Shown one piece after another: positions 49,337 through 56,983 of a stretch of DNA of 64,000 nucleotides (the stretch's first letter is position 1; every line of letters starts with the position of its first letter). The stretch spans positions 1,550,001 through 1,614,000 of the forward strand of contig CAWGLV010000001.1 in NCBI GenBank assembly GCA_963823495.1, in the 5' to 3' direction. The notes below the pieces were generated by a model. The model saw only the letters and a list, made by a program, of their open reading frames with translations. It was not told the origin of the DNA and ran no database searches. The stretch is from DATDAH01 sp963823495 (lineage in GTDB: Bacteria; Actinomycetota; Acidimicrobiia; Acidimicrobiales; DATDAH01). The translations under genes were made by a program, and so were the position numbers.

Positions 49337-50338
49337 ATGGCAGGTGGCCAGGAACGGATCCTCCGGCGACGGATCAAGACCGTCGAGTCGACCAAGAAGA
49401 TCACGCGCGCGATGGAGCTCATCGCCGCGACCCGGGTCGTCCAGGCCCAGGAGCGCACCCGCAAGGCGCGGCCCTACGCCGAGCAGATCACCAGCGTCAT
49501 CCTGGACCTGACCGGCGCCGGAGCCTCCAGCAGCCATCCGCTGCTGGCCGAGCGTCAGGGAACGGGAAGGGCGGCCTTCGTGGTCGTCACCTCGGACCGG
49601 GGCCTGGCCGGGGCCTACAACTCGGCGGTCATCCGGGCGGCCGAGCGTGAGATCCAGGCCGCCCGCAGCGAGGGTCTCGACTACTCCCTGTTCGTGATCG
49701 GCAAGAAGGCCCTGACCTATTTCCGCTTCCGCGGGTACCGGATCGACCACACCTTCCTGTCGATGACCGACCGGCCGACCTATGCCGACGCCCAGCAGGT
49801 CGGCCACGCCGTCCGGGCCGCCTACGAGGCCGGTGAGATCGATCGGGTCGACCTGGTGTACACCCGGTTCCTCTCCGCCGGCAGCCAGCGGGTCGCCGTC
49901 CGCCGCTTCCTTCCTCTCGAGATCGACGACGGCGACCCCGAGGGCGACAACCTGCGGGCCGACTTCGAGTTCGAGCCCTCCCCGGACGGGATCCTCGACG
50001 TTCTGGTGCCCCGCTATGTGGAGGCCCGGATCTACGCGGCCCTGCTCGACGCTTCGGCGTCCGAGCATGCGTCCCGGCAGCGAGCCATGAAGGCGGCCAC
50101 CGACAACGCCGAGGAACTGATCGTCAGCCTCTCGCGGGCCATGAACCGGGCCCGCCAGGACGCCATCACGACCGAGATCATGGAGATCGTCGGAGGGGCG
50201 GAGGCCCTGTCCCAGGGCGGTGCCGGGGAGGACGACCTCCTGCCCGACCACCTGATGACCCCGCACCTCTTCCCGTCCCACCTCTCCGACCACGAACACC
50301 TTCCCCGACCCCATCACGCCGCGCCCGCGCCCTCGTGA
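49337..50338 (+). CDS. atpG: ATP synthase subunit gamma with His/Pro-rich tail
   Basis: Central rotor shaft, 333 residues. N-terminal helix: ILRRRIKTVESTKKITRAME with the conserved KITRAM. C-terminal helix: MKAATDNAEELIVSLSRAMN and RQDAITTEIMEIVGGAEAL, where the subunit normally ends. About 40 further residues follow, rich in His, Pro and Asp (LLPDHLMTPHLFPSHLSDH). The family usually has 285-320 residues. The tail would emerge from the top of the shaft. It starts 6 nt after atpA. Confidence 0.96.
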   Translation: MAGGQERILRRRIKTVESTKKITRAMELIAATRVVQAQERTRKARPYAEQITSVILDLTGAGASSSHPLLAERQGTGRAAFVVVTSDRGLAGAYNSAVIRAAEREIQAARSEGLDYSLFVIGKKALTYFRFRGYRIDHTFLSMTDRPTYADAQQVGHAVRAAYEAGEIDRVDLVYTRFLSAGSQRVAVRRFLPLEIDDGDPEGDNLRADFEFEPSPDGILDVLVPRYVEARIYAALLDASASEHASRQRAMKAATDNAEELIVSLSRAMNRARQDAITTEIMEIVGGAEALSQGGAGEDDLLPDHLMTPHLFPSHLSDHEHLPRPHHAAPAPS

Positions 50339-50366
50339 GCAACGCCCCCAGAGGAGACCTGAACCG

Positions 50367-51806
50367 ATGACCGTGACCGAGTCCAACCCCGGCGCCGAGC
50401 TGAAGGAGGGCCGAATCGTCGGCATCGCCGGCCCGGTGATCGACGTCGAGTTCCCGCGGGGCCACCTCCCGGAGATCAACACGGCGCTGGAGCTCGACCT
50501 CGTCGTCGACGGCGAGACCGAGATGATCACCGCCGAGACGGCCCAGCAGATCGGCGACGGGCGCGTCCGGGCGATCTGCCTCCGTCCCACCGACGGTCTG
50601 ACCCGCGGCGCTCCTGTCCGCAACACGGGCCATGGCATCCAGATGCCGGTCGGCGAGGCCGTCCTGGGCCACGTGTTCAACGTGATCGGCGAGCCCCTCG
50701 ACACCGACGACATCGGGGAGGCCGAGGACCGGTGGGACATCCACCGCGACGCCCCCGCCTTCGCCAGCCTCGAGCCGAAGGCGCAGGTCTTCGAGACCGG
50801 GATCAAGGTCATCGACCTGCTGACCCCCTACCTGCAGGGCGGCAAGATCGGCCTGTTCGGCGGCGCCGGGGTCGGCAAGACCGTCCTCATCCTCGAGCTC
50901 ATCAACCGGGTCGCGACCCAGCACGGTGGTGTGTCGGTCTTCGCCGGCGTGGGCGAGCGCACCCGTGAGGGCACCGACCTCTGGCTGGAGATGCAGGAGT
51001 CAGGCGTCATCGAGAAGGCGGCCCTGGTCTACGGCCAGATGGACGAGCCGCCGGGTGTCCGCCTGCGGGTGGCCCTGTCGGCCCTGACGCTGGCCGAGTA
51101 CTTCCGGGACGTCAAGCAGCAGGACGTGCTGCTCTTCGTCGACAACATCTTCCGTTTCGTCCAGGCCGGCTCCGAGGTCTCGACCCTCCTGGGCCGCATG
51201 CCTTCGGCGGTGGGCTACCAGCCCACCCTGGCCGACGAGATGGGTGAGCTCCAGGAGCGCATCACCTCGACCCGCGGTCGGTCCATCACCTCGGTCCAGG
51301 CGGTGTACGTGCCCGCCGACGACTACACGGACCCGGCGCCGTTCACCACCTTCACGCACCTCGACGCCACCACCGAGCTCTCCCGTCAGATCGCCTCCCT
51401 GGGCATCTACCCGGCGGTGGACCCGTTGGCCTCGACCTCCACGATCCTGGCTCCCGAGGTCGTCGGGGACCGTCACTACGACGTGGCCCGCCAGGTCCAG
51501 GAGGTCCTCCAGCGCTACAAGGAGCTCCAGGACATCATCGCCATCCTCGGCCTCGACGAGCTCTCGGACGAGGACCGGGTGATCGTCGACCGGGCCCGCA
51601 AGGTCCAGCGCTTCCTCTCCCAGCCCTTCTTCGTGGGTGAGGTGTTCACCGGCCTGAAGGGCATCCACGTGCCCACCGAGACCACGGTGGAATCCTTTGC
51701 CGCCCTCGTCGAGGGCGAGCTCGACGACCTGCCCGAGCAGGCCTTCCTGAACGTCGGCGACGCCGACGGCGCCCGGGCCAAGGCCGCCGAGCTGACCGGG
51801 AGCTGA
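50367..51806 (+). CDS. atpD: ATP synthase subunit beta
   Basis: Catalytic subunit of F1, 479 residues. Walker A: FGGAGVGKTVLILELI (about residue 170). The arm residue Glu is in VGERTREGTDLW. The nucleotide motif LFVDNIFRFVQAGSEVS and the DELSEED-equivalent DELSDEDR are present. A repeat of the beta signature PAVDPLASTS is also seen. ATG 50367 follows GAGGAG by about 11 nt. Complete. Confidence 0.99.
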   Translation: MTVTESNPGAELKEGRIVGIAGPVIDVEFPRGHLPEINTALELDLVVDGETEMITAETAQQIGDGRVRAICLRPTDGLTRGAPVRNTGHGIQMPVGEAVLGHVFNVIGEPLDTDDIGEAEDRWDIHRDAPAFASLEPKAQVFETGIKVIDLLTPYLQGGKIGLFGGAGVGKTVLILELINRVATQHGGVSVFAGVGERTREGTDLWLEMQESGVIEKAALVYGQMDEPPGVRLRVALSALTLAEYFRDVKQQDVLLFVDNIFRFVQAGSEVSTLLGRMPSAVGYQPTLADEMGELQERITSTRGRSITSVQAVYVPADDYTDPAPFTTFTHLDATTELSRQIASLGIYPAVDPLASTSTILAPEVVGDRHYDVARQVQEVLQRYKELQDIIAILGLDELSDEDRVIVDRARKVQRFLSQPFFVGEVFTGLKGIHVPTETTVESFAALVEGELDDLPEQAFLNVGDADGARAKAAELTGS

Positions 51807-51808
51807 CC

Positions 51809-52072
51809 GTGGCCCTGCAGGTGGAGCTGGTGTCCCCGGAGGAGATCCTCTTCTCCGGCGAGGCCGAGATGGTGGTCGTCCGCACGATCGGGGGCGGCGA
51901 GGTCGCCTTCCTGACCGGTCACGCCCCCTTCCTGGGCGCCCTGGACGAGGGCGAGGCCCGCATCCACGGCTACGACAGCAGCGTCCAGAGCATCCACGTG
52001 AGCGGCGGTTTCGTCGAGGTCAGCCACGACAAGGTGACCATCCTCAGCGACGAGGCCCAGCTCGAGGAGTGA
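51809..52072 (+). CDS. atpC: ATP synthase subunit epsilon lacking the C-terminal helical domain
   Basis: Rotor-foot subunit, only 87 residues. The N-terminal beta sandwich is complete: MALQVELVSPEEILFSGEAE, GGGEVAFLTGHAPFLGAL and VSGGFVEVSHDKVTILSDEA. The protein ends at LEE where the usual 40-50 residue helical hairpin would start. That hairpin inhibits ATP hydrolysis in many bacteria. The stop is in a normal context and no continuation is evident in other frames, so the truncation looks natural. GTG 51809 follows the atpD stop by 2 nt. Confidence 0.96.
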   Translation: MALQVELVSPEEILFSGEAEMVVVRTIGGGEVAFLTGHAPFLGALDEGEARIHGYDSSVQSIHVSGGFVEVSHDKVTILSDEAQLEE

Positions 52073-52095
52073 GTCGTCCGGGCTGACCGTTCAGG

Positions 52096-52503
52096 TCACA
52101 GGCACTGGGCGGTGGTCAGCGGGAGGATGACGAGCAGGCCCTCCTGGGTCAGCGCGTCCAGGCCCTCGCACACACCCCGCACGTACTCCTCGCCACACCC
52201 GGCGGTCGTCGCGATGGCGTCGAAATCGGCGAGGCGACCCTGGACCTCGTCGACGAGGGCGTCCGGCGGCGTGCCCTGCGTGTCGAACATCCGGCGGGCC
52301 TGCTGCACGTAGCGGTCGGCGAGGTCGGCGCAGGCGGCCGCGCCCTCGGTGGGTCCGACCACCGTCGTGTCGGGCGGGCCCACCACACTGGTGACCGTCA
52401 GGTCGGCCGGGTCGGCGGAGATCTCGTCCTCCGCACCGTCGTCGCCGCAGGCGCCGAGCAGCAGGCCGAGGCCCAGGAGCGGGAGCAGGAGTCGAACCTT
52501 CAC
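52096..52503 (-). CDS. Putative lipoprotein
   Basis: A 135-residue exported protein with a classical lipobox: MKVRLLLPLLGLGLLLGAC, Cys at 19. The mature part has an acidic/Thr-Pro-rich linker and a small helical domain with four cysteines (AACADLADRYVQQAR, TAGCGEEYVRGVCEGLDAL and the final CL). No recognised domain. GTG 52503 lies 9 nt behind TAGGTT (52518-52513). It converges on the atp operon (23 nt between stops) and diverges from the 2H-GNAT gene. Confidence 0.8.
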   Translation of the reverse strand: MKVRLLLPLLGLGLLLGACGDDGAEDEISADPADLTVTSVVGPPDTTVVGPTEGAAACADLADRYVQQARRMFDTQGTPPDALVDEVQGRLADFDAIATTAGCGEEYVRGVCEGLDALTQEGLLVILPLTTAQCL

Positions 52504-52512
52504 GGGTCCGGC

Positions 52513-52531
52513 AACCTATCGCCCCTACGGT
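52513..52531. promoter_or_regulatory. Closely spaced divergent -10 boxes
   Basis: Minus strand TAGGTT (52518-52513), 9 nt from the lipoprotein GTG. Plus strand TACGGT (52526-52531), 6 nt from the ATG at 52538. The two boxes are only 7 nt apart, so polymerases could interfere. Confidence 0.5.
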
Positions 52532-52537
52532 GGCGGC

Positions 52538-53464
52538 ATGCCGCGCCGCCGCCTCGGAGTCGTCCTGCTGGTGCCGCCGCCCGTAGCCCATGAGGTCGAC
52601 GGGCTCCGCCGGGCCCTGGGTGACGGGACGCTGGGCAAGGTGCCGCCGCACATCACGCTGGTCCCGCCGGTCAACGTCCGGGAGGCCGATCTGGGGGCCG
52701 CGCTGGGCACCGTGCGGGCCGCGGCGGCGGCCGCGGGGCCGCTGACCCTCGACATCGGACCGGTCGAGACCTTCCTGCCGGTGAACCCCGTCGTCTACTT
52801 GGCGGTGGGTGGGCCCTCCCTGCCGACGCTGCACACCCTGCAGTCGGCGCTCCGGGCCGGGCCGCTGGATCGGACCGTGACCCACGAGTTCGTGCCCCAC
52901 GTCACCGTGGCCGACGACCTGGACGAGGAGCACATACCGGCGGCCATGGCGGCCCTCGCCGGCTATCGCCACACGATCGTGAGGGTGCCGCACCTGCACG
53001 TGCTCGAGGAGGTGCGGGACGAGGCGGACCAGCGGGTGTGGCGCCCCCTGGCGGGGGTGGCGTTCGGCGCGCGGTCCGTGGTGGGCCGGGGCGGCCTGGA
53101 GACGGTGATCGAGGTCCACGACCGGGTTCCGCCGGACGCTGGTCCCCTCGCCGCGGAGAGGGAGCCGGCCGACCTCGTGCTGGTCGCCCGACGGGCCGAG
53201 ATCGTGGTCGGCGTCCTCGGAGGACGGGTGCGGGGAGCCAAGGCCTGGCTGGAGTGGGTCGAGGTCGACCTTGGCGTCGAAGGGGAGGGCGTCGGCTCGC
53301 AGCTGGTCGCGGCCTTCGAGTCGGTTGCCGCCGAACGGGGTGCGGCGCGCGTCTTCGCCCGGGCCGAGCCCGGGGAGCGGGCCGAGTCGTTCCTCGCCGG
53401 CCGCGGCTGGGCCCGCGAGGACCCTCCCCCGATGGTCCGCGGTCGCACCGGCCAGGTCGGCTGA
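52538..53464 (+). CDS. 2H phosphoesterase (2'-5' RNA ligase-like) fused to GNAT acetyltransferase domain
   Basis: 308 residues in two domains. Residues 1-165 form a 2H phosphoesterase with both catalytic motifs, HIT in KVPPHITLVPPVNV and HVT in EFVPHVTVADDL, as in bacterial LigT-like proteins that open 2',3'-cyclic phosphates. Residues from about 180 form a GNAT-like domain: VLVARRAEIVVGVLGGRVRGAK, then LEWVEVDLGVEGEGVGSQLV (acetyl-CoA loop) and FLAGRGWARED. Substrates unknown. ATG 52538 gives MPRRRLGVVLLVPPPVAHEV and lies 6 nt behind TACGGT. The fusion is read directly from one uninterrupted frame. Confidence 0.85.
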   Translation: MPRRRLGVVLLVPPPVAHEVDGLRRALGDGTLGKVPPHITLVPPVNVREADLGAALGTVRAAAAAAGPLTLDIGPVETFLPVNPVVYLAVGGPSLPTLHTLQSALRAGPLDRTVTHEFVPHVTVADDLDEEHIPAAMAALAGYRHTIVRVPHLHVLEEVRDEADQRVWRPLAGVAFGARSVVGRGGLETVIEVHDRVPPDAGPLAAEREPADLVLVARRAEIVVGVLGGRVRGAKAWLEWVEVDLGVEGEGVGSQLVAAFESVAAERGAARVFARAEPGERAESFLAGRGWAREDPPPMVRGRTGQVG

Positions 53465-53483
53465 CCGGGATCGGTGCGATCTG

Positions 53484-53528
53484 GCGTCGATTGGTCACGC
53501 CAGGCGTGACCAATCGACGCAATTTCGG
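53484..53528. repeat. 37-nt near-perfect palindrome of the GCAATTTCGG element family
   Basis: Arms 53484-53501 and 53503-53520 are exact reverse complements (18 bp) around a single base, followed by AATTTCGG (53521-53528). The right end CGCAATTTCGG matches that of the palindrome at 40859-40911. Confidence 0.75.
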
Positions 53529-53567
53529 AACGGGCGGTGCCCGCCGCCCGGGCTAGCGTCGCCGCTG

Positions 53568-54356
53568 GTGAGTACGACGTGGACGCGAGCCCTGGTGACC
53601 GGCGCATCGAGCGGCATCGGGGAGGGCATCGCCCGGCGGGTCGCCGCCGAAGGGACGGACCTCGTGGTGGTCGCCCGGGACCGCAAGCGCCTGGAGGCAT
53701 TGGCGAAGGAGCTGAGCGGCGCCCACGGCATCGAGGTCGAGGTGCTGCGGGCCGACCTCAGCAAGAAGGCCCAGACCGCGTCGGTGGTCGAACGCCTGCA
53801 CGACGACGACACGGTCGTCGACCTGCTGGTCAACAACGCCGGGTTCGGGACCTACGGGCCCTTCGTGGACCTCGACCCCGACGAGGAGGAGCGCGAGATC
53901 CGGGTCAACTGCCAGGCCGTGGTCCGACTCTGCCACGCCGTGGTGCCGGGGATGGTGGACCGGGGAGCCGGGGCCATCGTCAACGTCTCGTCCCTGGCCT
54001 CCCGGGCGCCGACGCCGAAGAACGCCGTCTACTCGGCGACGAAGGCCTTCGTCAGCCACTTCTCCGACGCCCTCCACGAGGAACTGCGGGGGACCGGTGT
54101 CTCGGTGACGGTCGTGGAGCCCGGCTTCACCCGGACCGAGTTCCAGGAACGGGCGGGCCTCACCGACGACGCCGGGATGCCCGGGTTCGTCTGGCAGTCC
54201 GCCGACGAGGTGGCCGAGGCGACGCTGAACGGCGCCCGCAAGGGCCAGGCCCTGGTGGTGCCCGGCACCCACAACCGGGTCGCCGCGGGTCTCTCCGCCC
54301 TGGTGCCGAGGAACGTGAAGCGCCGAGCCGTCGGGATGATGTCCGGCCGCTTCTGA
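53568..54356 (+). CDS. Short-chain dehydrogenase/reductase
   Basis: NAD(P)-dependent oxidoreductase, 262 residues, classical SDR. Cofactor motif TGASSGIGEGIA (residues 10-21), NNAG in LLVNNAGFGTYG, catalytic Ser in IVNVSSLAS, and YSATK (Tyr/Lys) in NAVYSATKAFVSHF. The following VVEPGFTRTEF is normal. An Arg after the glycine motif (VVARDRKRLE) suggests NADPH preference. GTG 53568 is 8 nt behind TAGCGT (53554-53559). It converges on glpX across a GC-rich repeat region. Substrate not predictable. Confidence 0.92.
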   Translation: MSTTWTRALVTGASSGIGEGIARRVAAEGTDLVVVARDRKRLEALAKELSGAHGIEVEVLRADLSKKAQTASVVERLHDDDTVVDLLVNNAGFGTYGPFVDLDPDEEEREIRVNCQAVVRLCHAVVPGMVDRGAGAIVNVSSLASRAPTPKNAVYSATKAFVSHFSDALHEELRGTGVSVTVVEPGFTRTEFQERAGLTDDAGMPGFVWQSADEVAEATLNGARKGQALVVPGTHNRVAAGLSALVPRNVKRRAVGMMSGRF

Positions 54357-54372
54357 CCGGGGCGGCGCACCG

Positions 54373-54515
54373 CCCGGACGCCGTCCGGCCCGGACTTCTC
54401 GTGCTCTGGCCCCGGAGGCCGTCCGGCCCCGGAACCGGTGTCAGGAACCGGGCTACTGGCCCCGGAAGCCGTCTGGCTCCGGGGGCCGTCCGGCCCCGGG
54501 CTACTGGCCCAGGGC
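54373..54515. repeat. GC-rich imperfect tandem repeats between SDR and glpX
   Basis: Three to four degenerate copies of a unit of roughly 48 nt built on CTACTGGCCCCGGAAGCCGT and CCGTCCGGCCCCGG hairpins. CCGGGCTACTGGCCC occurs at 54449 and again at about 54498. The second copy contains the glpX stop codon, so the repeat extends into the coding end. It may serve as a bidirectional terminator. Confidence 0.65.
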
Positions 54516-55496
54516 GGTGTACTCCTTGAGCTTGGTGGCCCGGTGGCGACCGGTGACCCGGCGGACGGTGCCGCTGCGGGAGCGCATGACCAGGGAGTCG
54601 GTGAAGATGGCGTCGGCCCGGAACTGGACGCCCTTCAGCAGTTCGCCGTCGGTGATGCCGGTGGCGGCGAAGAAGCAGTTGTCGCCGGCCACCATGTCGT
54701 CGAGGGTGAGGATCCGCTCGAGGTCATAGCCGGCGTCCACGGCGGCCTGGCGCTCGCCGTCGTTCCGGGGCCAGAGGCGGCCGTACTGCTCCCCGCCCAT
54801 GCACTTGAGCGCGGCGGCGGTGATCACGCCCTCGGGGGTGCCGCCGATCCCGAACAGGATGTCGGCGCCCGAGTCCGGCCAGGCAGTGGAGATGGCCCCG
54901 GCCACGTCGCCGTCGGGGATGAGACGGATGCGGGCGCCGGCATCGCGGATCTCGGCCACGAGATCCACATGGCGGTCGCGGTCGAGGACCACGGCGGTGA
55001 CCTCCCGGACCGACTCGCCCTTGGCCTCGGCCACCGCCCGGAGGTTCTCGGTGACCGACTGGTCCAGGGACACCCGACCCTTGGCCTCGGGGCCCACGGC
55101 GATCTTCTCCATGTAGACGCACGGTCCGGGGTCGAACATGGTGCCCCGCTCGGAGACCGCGATCACCGCCAGGGCGTTGCCGCGACCCAGCGACGTCAAG
55201 GTGGTGCCGTCGATGGGATCCACGGCGATGTCGGTCTGCGGCGGGGAGCCGTCGCCGATCGCCTCACCGTTGAAGAGCATCGGTGCTTCGTCCTTCTCGC
55301 CCTCACCGATGACGACGATCCCGTCCATCGGCACGCTGTCGAGCACATGGCGCATGGCGTCCACGGCCGCGCCGTCGGCCCCCTCCTTGTCGCCCCGTCC
55401 CATCCAGCGGGAGGCGGCGAGCGCGGCGGCCTCGGTCACGCGGACGAGTTCGAGGGCGAGGTTGCGATCCGGTACTTCGCGTGGTTCATCGGCCAT
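54501..55496 (-). CDS. glpX: Fructose-1,6-bisphosphatase class II
   Basis: Gluconeogenic hydrolysis of fructose-1,6-bisphosphate. 331 residues, GlpX family: RNLALELVRVTEAAALAASR, MDGIVVIGEGEKDEAPML, the metal/catalytic DPIDGTTLTSLGRGNALAV, and the C-terminal GIGGTPEGVITAAALKCMGG. In actinobacteria this is usually the only FBPase. ATG 55496 lies 6 nt behind TAACGT (55508-55503) on the minus strand, indicating a leaderless transcript. Divergent from the 222-residue acidic protein. Confidence 0.97.
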   Translation of the reverse strand: MADEPREVPDRNLALELVRVTEAAALAASRWMGRGDKEGADGAAVDAMRHVLDSVPMDGIVVIGEGEKDEAPMLFNGEAIGDGSPPQTDIAVDPIDGTTLTSLGRGNALAVIAVSERGTMFDPGPCVYMEKIAVGPEAKGRVSLDQSVTENLRAVAEAKGESVREVTAVVLDRDRHVDLVAEIRDAGARIRLIPDGDVAGAISTAWPDSGADILFGIGGTPEGVITAAALKCMGGEQYGRLWPRNDGERQAAVDAGYDLERILTLDDMVAGDNCFFAATGITDGELLKGVQFRADAIFTDSLVMRSRSGTVRRVTGRHRATKLKEYTALGQ

Positions 55497-55502
55497 ACGG
55501 CG

Positions 55503-55512
55503 ACGTTACCGT
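55503..55512. promoter_or_regulatory. Overlapping divergent -10 boxes of glpX and its neighbour
   Basis: Minus strand TAACGT (55508-55503), 6 nt from the glpX ATG. Plus strand TACCGT (55507-55512), 10 nt from the ATG at 55523. The hexamers share bases 55507-55508, so both promoters cannot be occupied at once. Confidence 0.5.
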
Positions 55513-55522
55513 CCCCCCCCGT

Positions 55523-56191
55523 ATGGAAGACCAGCTGAGCTATGAGCTCGACGAGTGGTCGACGGAGTCCCGGGGACTGCTCGACCGCCTGCTCACCGCC
55601 AACGCCGTGAACCACGCCTGGCAGGGCGGCACGCTGTCGGTGGCGCCCGACGACGAAGGGCTGGTCGACGAGCTCATCGGTGAGGTCGAGGCGACGCTGT
55701 TGCCGGCGTTGGACCCCGAGGCCGAGAAGGTCGTGTACGAGGTGGCCGAATGGGGTCCCGAAGACCGGGCCGATCTCACCGACGCCCTGGTCGAGGAGGG
55801 GGTGCGGTACGTCTTCGACGACATGGGCGATCTCGTCGTGGTGGCCATGGACGAGGACCGGGTCGACGCCCTCATCGACGAGCTGACCGACGGCGACACC
55901 GAGGACGAGGACGACGGGCCGATCGCAACCGACGTGCTCTCCGAGCTCTTCGTCGCCGCCGACAAGCTGCGCCGCAGTCCTCGGGATTTCCGGGCCATCG
56001 GCTCGGCTCGGGACCAGGCGGCGGCGGTGATCGCTCTCCCGGCTCCCTACGGTTTCGAGCGCCGGACCTGGGCCCAGGTCGGCCTGCGGGCGGGAGCGCT
56101 GCGCAAGGTGCTGGAAGAGGAGACACCCGACGACGAGGTCGTGGTCGAGGCCGCGGGCACCTTGCGCGACCTCCTCCACCCGATGGTCTGA
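55523..56191 (+). CDS. Acidic protein with internal duplication, unknown function
   Basis: 222 residues, strongly acidic, cytosolic. The N-terminal half consists of two related segments: YELDEWSTESRGLLDRLL...TLSVAPDDEGLVDELI and YEVAEWGPEDRADLTDAL...DLVVVAMDEDRVDALIDEL, about 70 residues apart, implying an internal duplication of a small alpha/beta unit. A linker DGDTEDEDDGPI leads to a helical C-terminal domain (LFVAADKLRRSPRDFRAIG). No known family recognised. ATG 55523; shares a divergent promoter region with glpX. Confidence 0.75.
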   Translation: MEDQLSYELDEWSTESRGLLDRLLTANAVNHAWQGGTLSVAPDDEGLVDELIGEVEATLLPALDPEAEKVVYEVAEWGPEDRADLTDALVEEGVRYVFDDMGDLVVVAMDEDRVDALIDELTDGDTEDEDDGPIATDVLSELFVAADKLRRSPRDFRAIGSARDQAAAVIALPAPYGFERRTWAQVGLRAGALRKVLEEETPDDEVVVEAAGTLRDLLHPMV

Positions 56192-56232
56192 GCCGACGAC
56201 CGGGCGAGGGCGGTCAGGGGTAGCGTGCCCCG

Positions 56233-56934
56233 GTGATCCTGGCCGAGTTGGAGGTCTTCCACTCGCGGCCGATCGCGCCCACCCGCCGGGTGGCCCTGGG
56301 CCGCCGGCACCTCCCGCTGCATCCCGCTCCGGGCTTCGGCGGCATCCTGCTCGGCGGCATCGCGGCCGCCCACGTCGGTGCCCTCGACCCTGATCTCGTG
56401 CCCGAGCTGCACCGCCTGATCGACGATCTCGAGTACGGGCGCAGGGTGCCCCAACCCCGGCTGCGGCACCGGTTCCAGACCGATCGCATCGGTCTGACCA
56501 AGAGCCGCCTGCGCCTCGTGGGCGACGGCGAGTCCATGCGCTTCGACTTCGACACCAAGGCGGCCCCGGCCCAGTGCCTGCTCGGCGCCGTCTACGCCGG
56601 CGGCGCCCTGGGCTTCAGCGACCGAGCGGCGCTGCTGACCTCGGTGCGCAAGGGCCTGCGCTGGCGGGGCGACCTCGACGCGGAGCTCATCGCCCACCTC
56701 GGGGGGATCGCCGGACCCGGCGCCTGGTCCCCGGATGCCTTCGCCGACCCCGTGCGCTGGGCCCGGGGTGTCCTGGGCTTCGCCGACGGTGCCCTGGACC
56801 GCCGCCGCATCCAGAACCGCTTCCGCGAACAGGCCCGTCACGCCCATCCGGACCATGGTGGCACCGTCACCGGCGCGGCCGAACGCCTGAGCGATCTGGC
56901 CGAGGCCCGCCGCATCCTGCTGGAGTCGGCCTGA
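56233..56934 (+). CDS. Protein with C-terminal J domain
   Basis: 233 residues. The N-terminal 165 residues are unrecognised, starting MILAELEVFHSRPIAPTRRV. The last 60 residues form a DnaJ-like J domain carrying the HPD tripeptide in FREQARHAHPDHGG, which in other proteins stimulates DnaK ATPase. It is followed by the helix LSDLAEARRILLES. A J domain at the C-terminus is unusual in place but known in bacterial co-chaperone-like proteins. GTG 56233 lies 6 nt behind TAGCGT (56221-56226). A partner DnaK is not in the window. Confidence 0.8.
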   Translation: MILAELEVFHSRPIAPTRRVALGRRHLPLHPAPGFGGILLGGIAAAHVGALDPDLVPELHRLIDDLEYGRRVPQPRLRHRFQTDRIGLTKSRLRLVGDGESMRFDFDTKAAPAQCLLGAVYAGGALGFSDRAALLTSVRKGLRWRGDLDAELIAHLGGIAGPGAWSPDAFADPVRWARGVLGFADGALDRRRIQNRFREQARHAHPDHGGTVTGAAERLSDLAEARRILLESA

Positions 56935-56983
56935 GTCGTGGCTGGTGTCAGGATGACCGGGTGATGACGATCCGGGTCACGGC

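Noticed and set aside
47639..50812. Very long minus-strand open frame (1057 codons) antisense to atpA, atpG and atpD
   Set aside because: It mirrors the ATP synthase genes, whose motifs are intact; the translation is His/Gly/Asp-rich and without domains.
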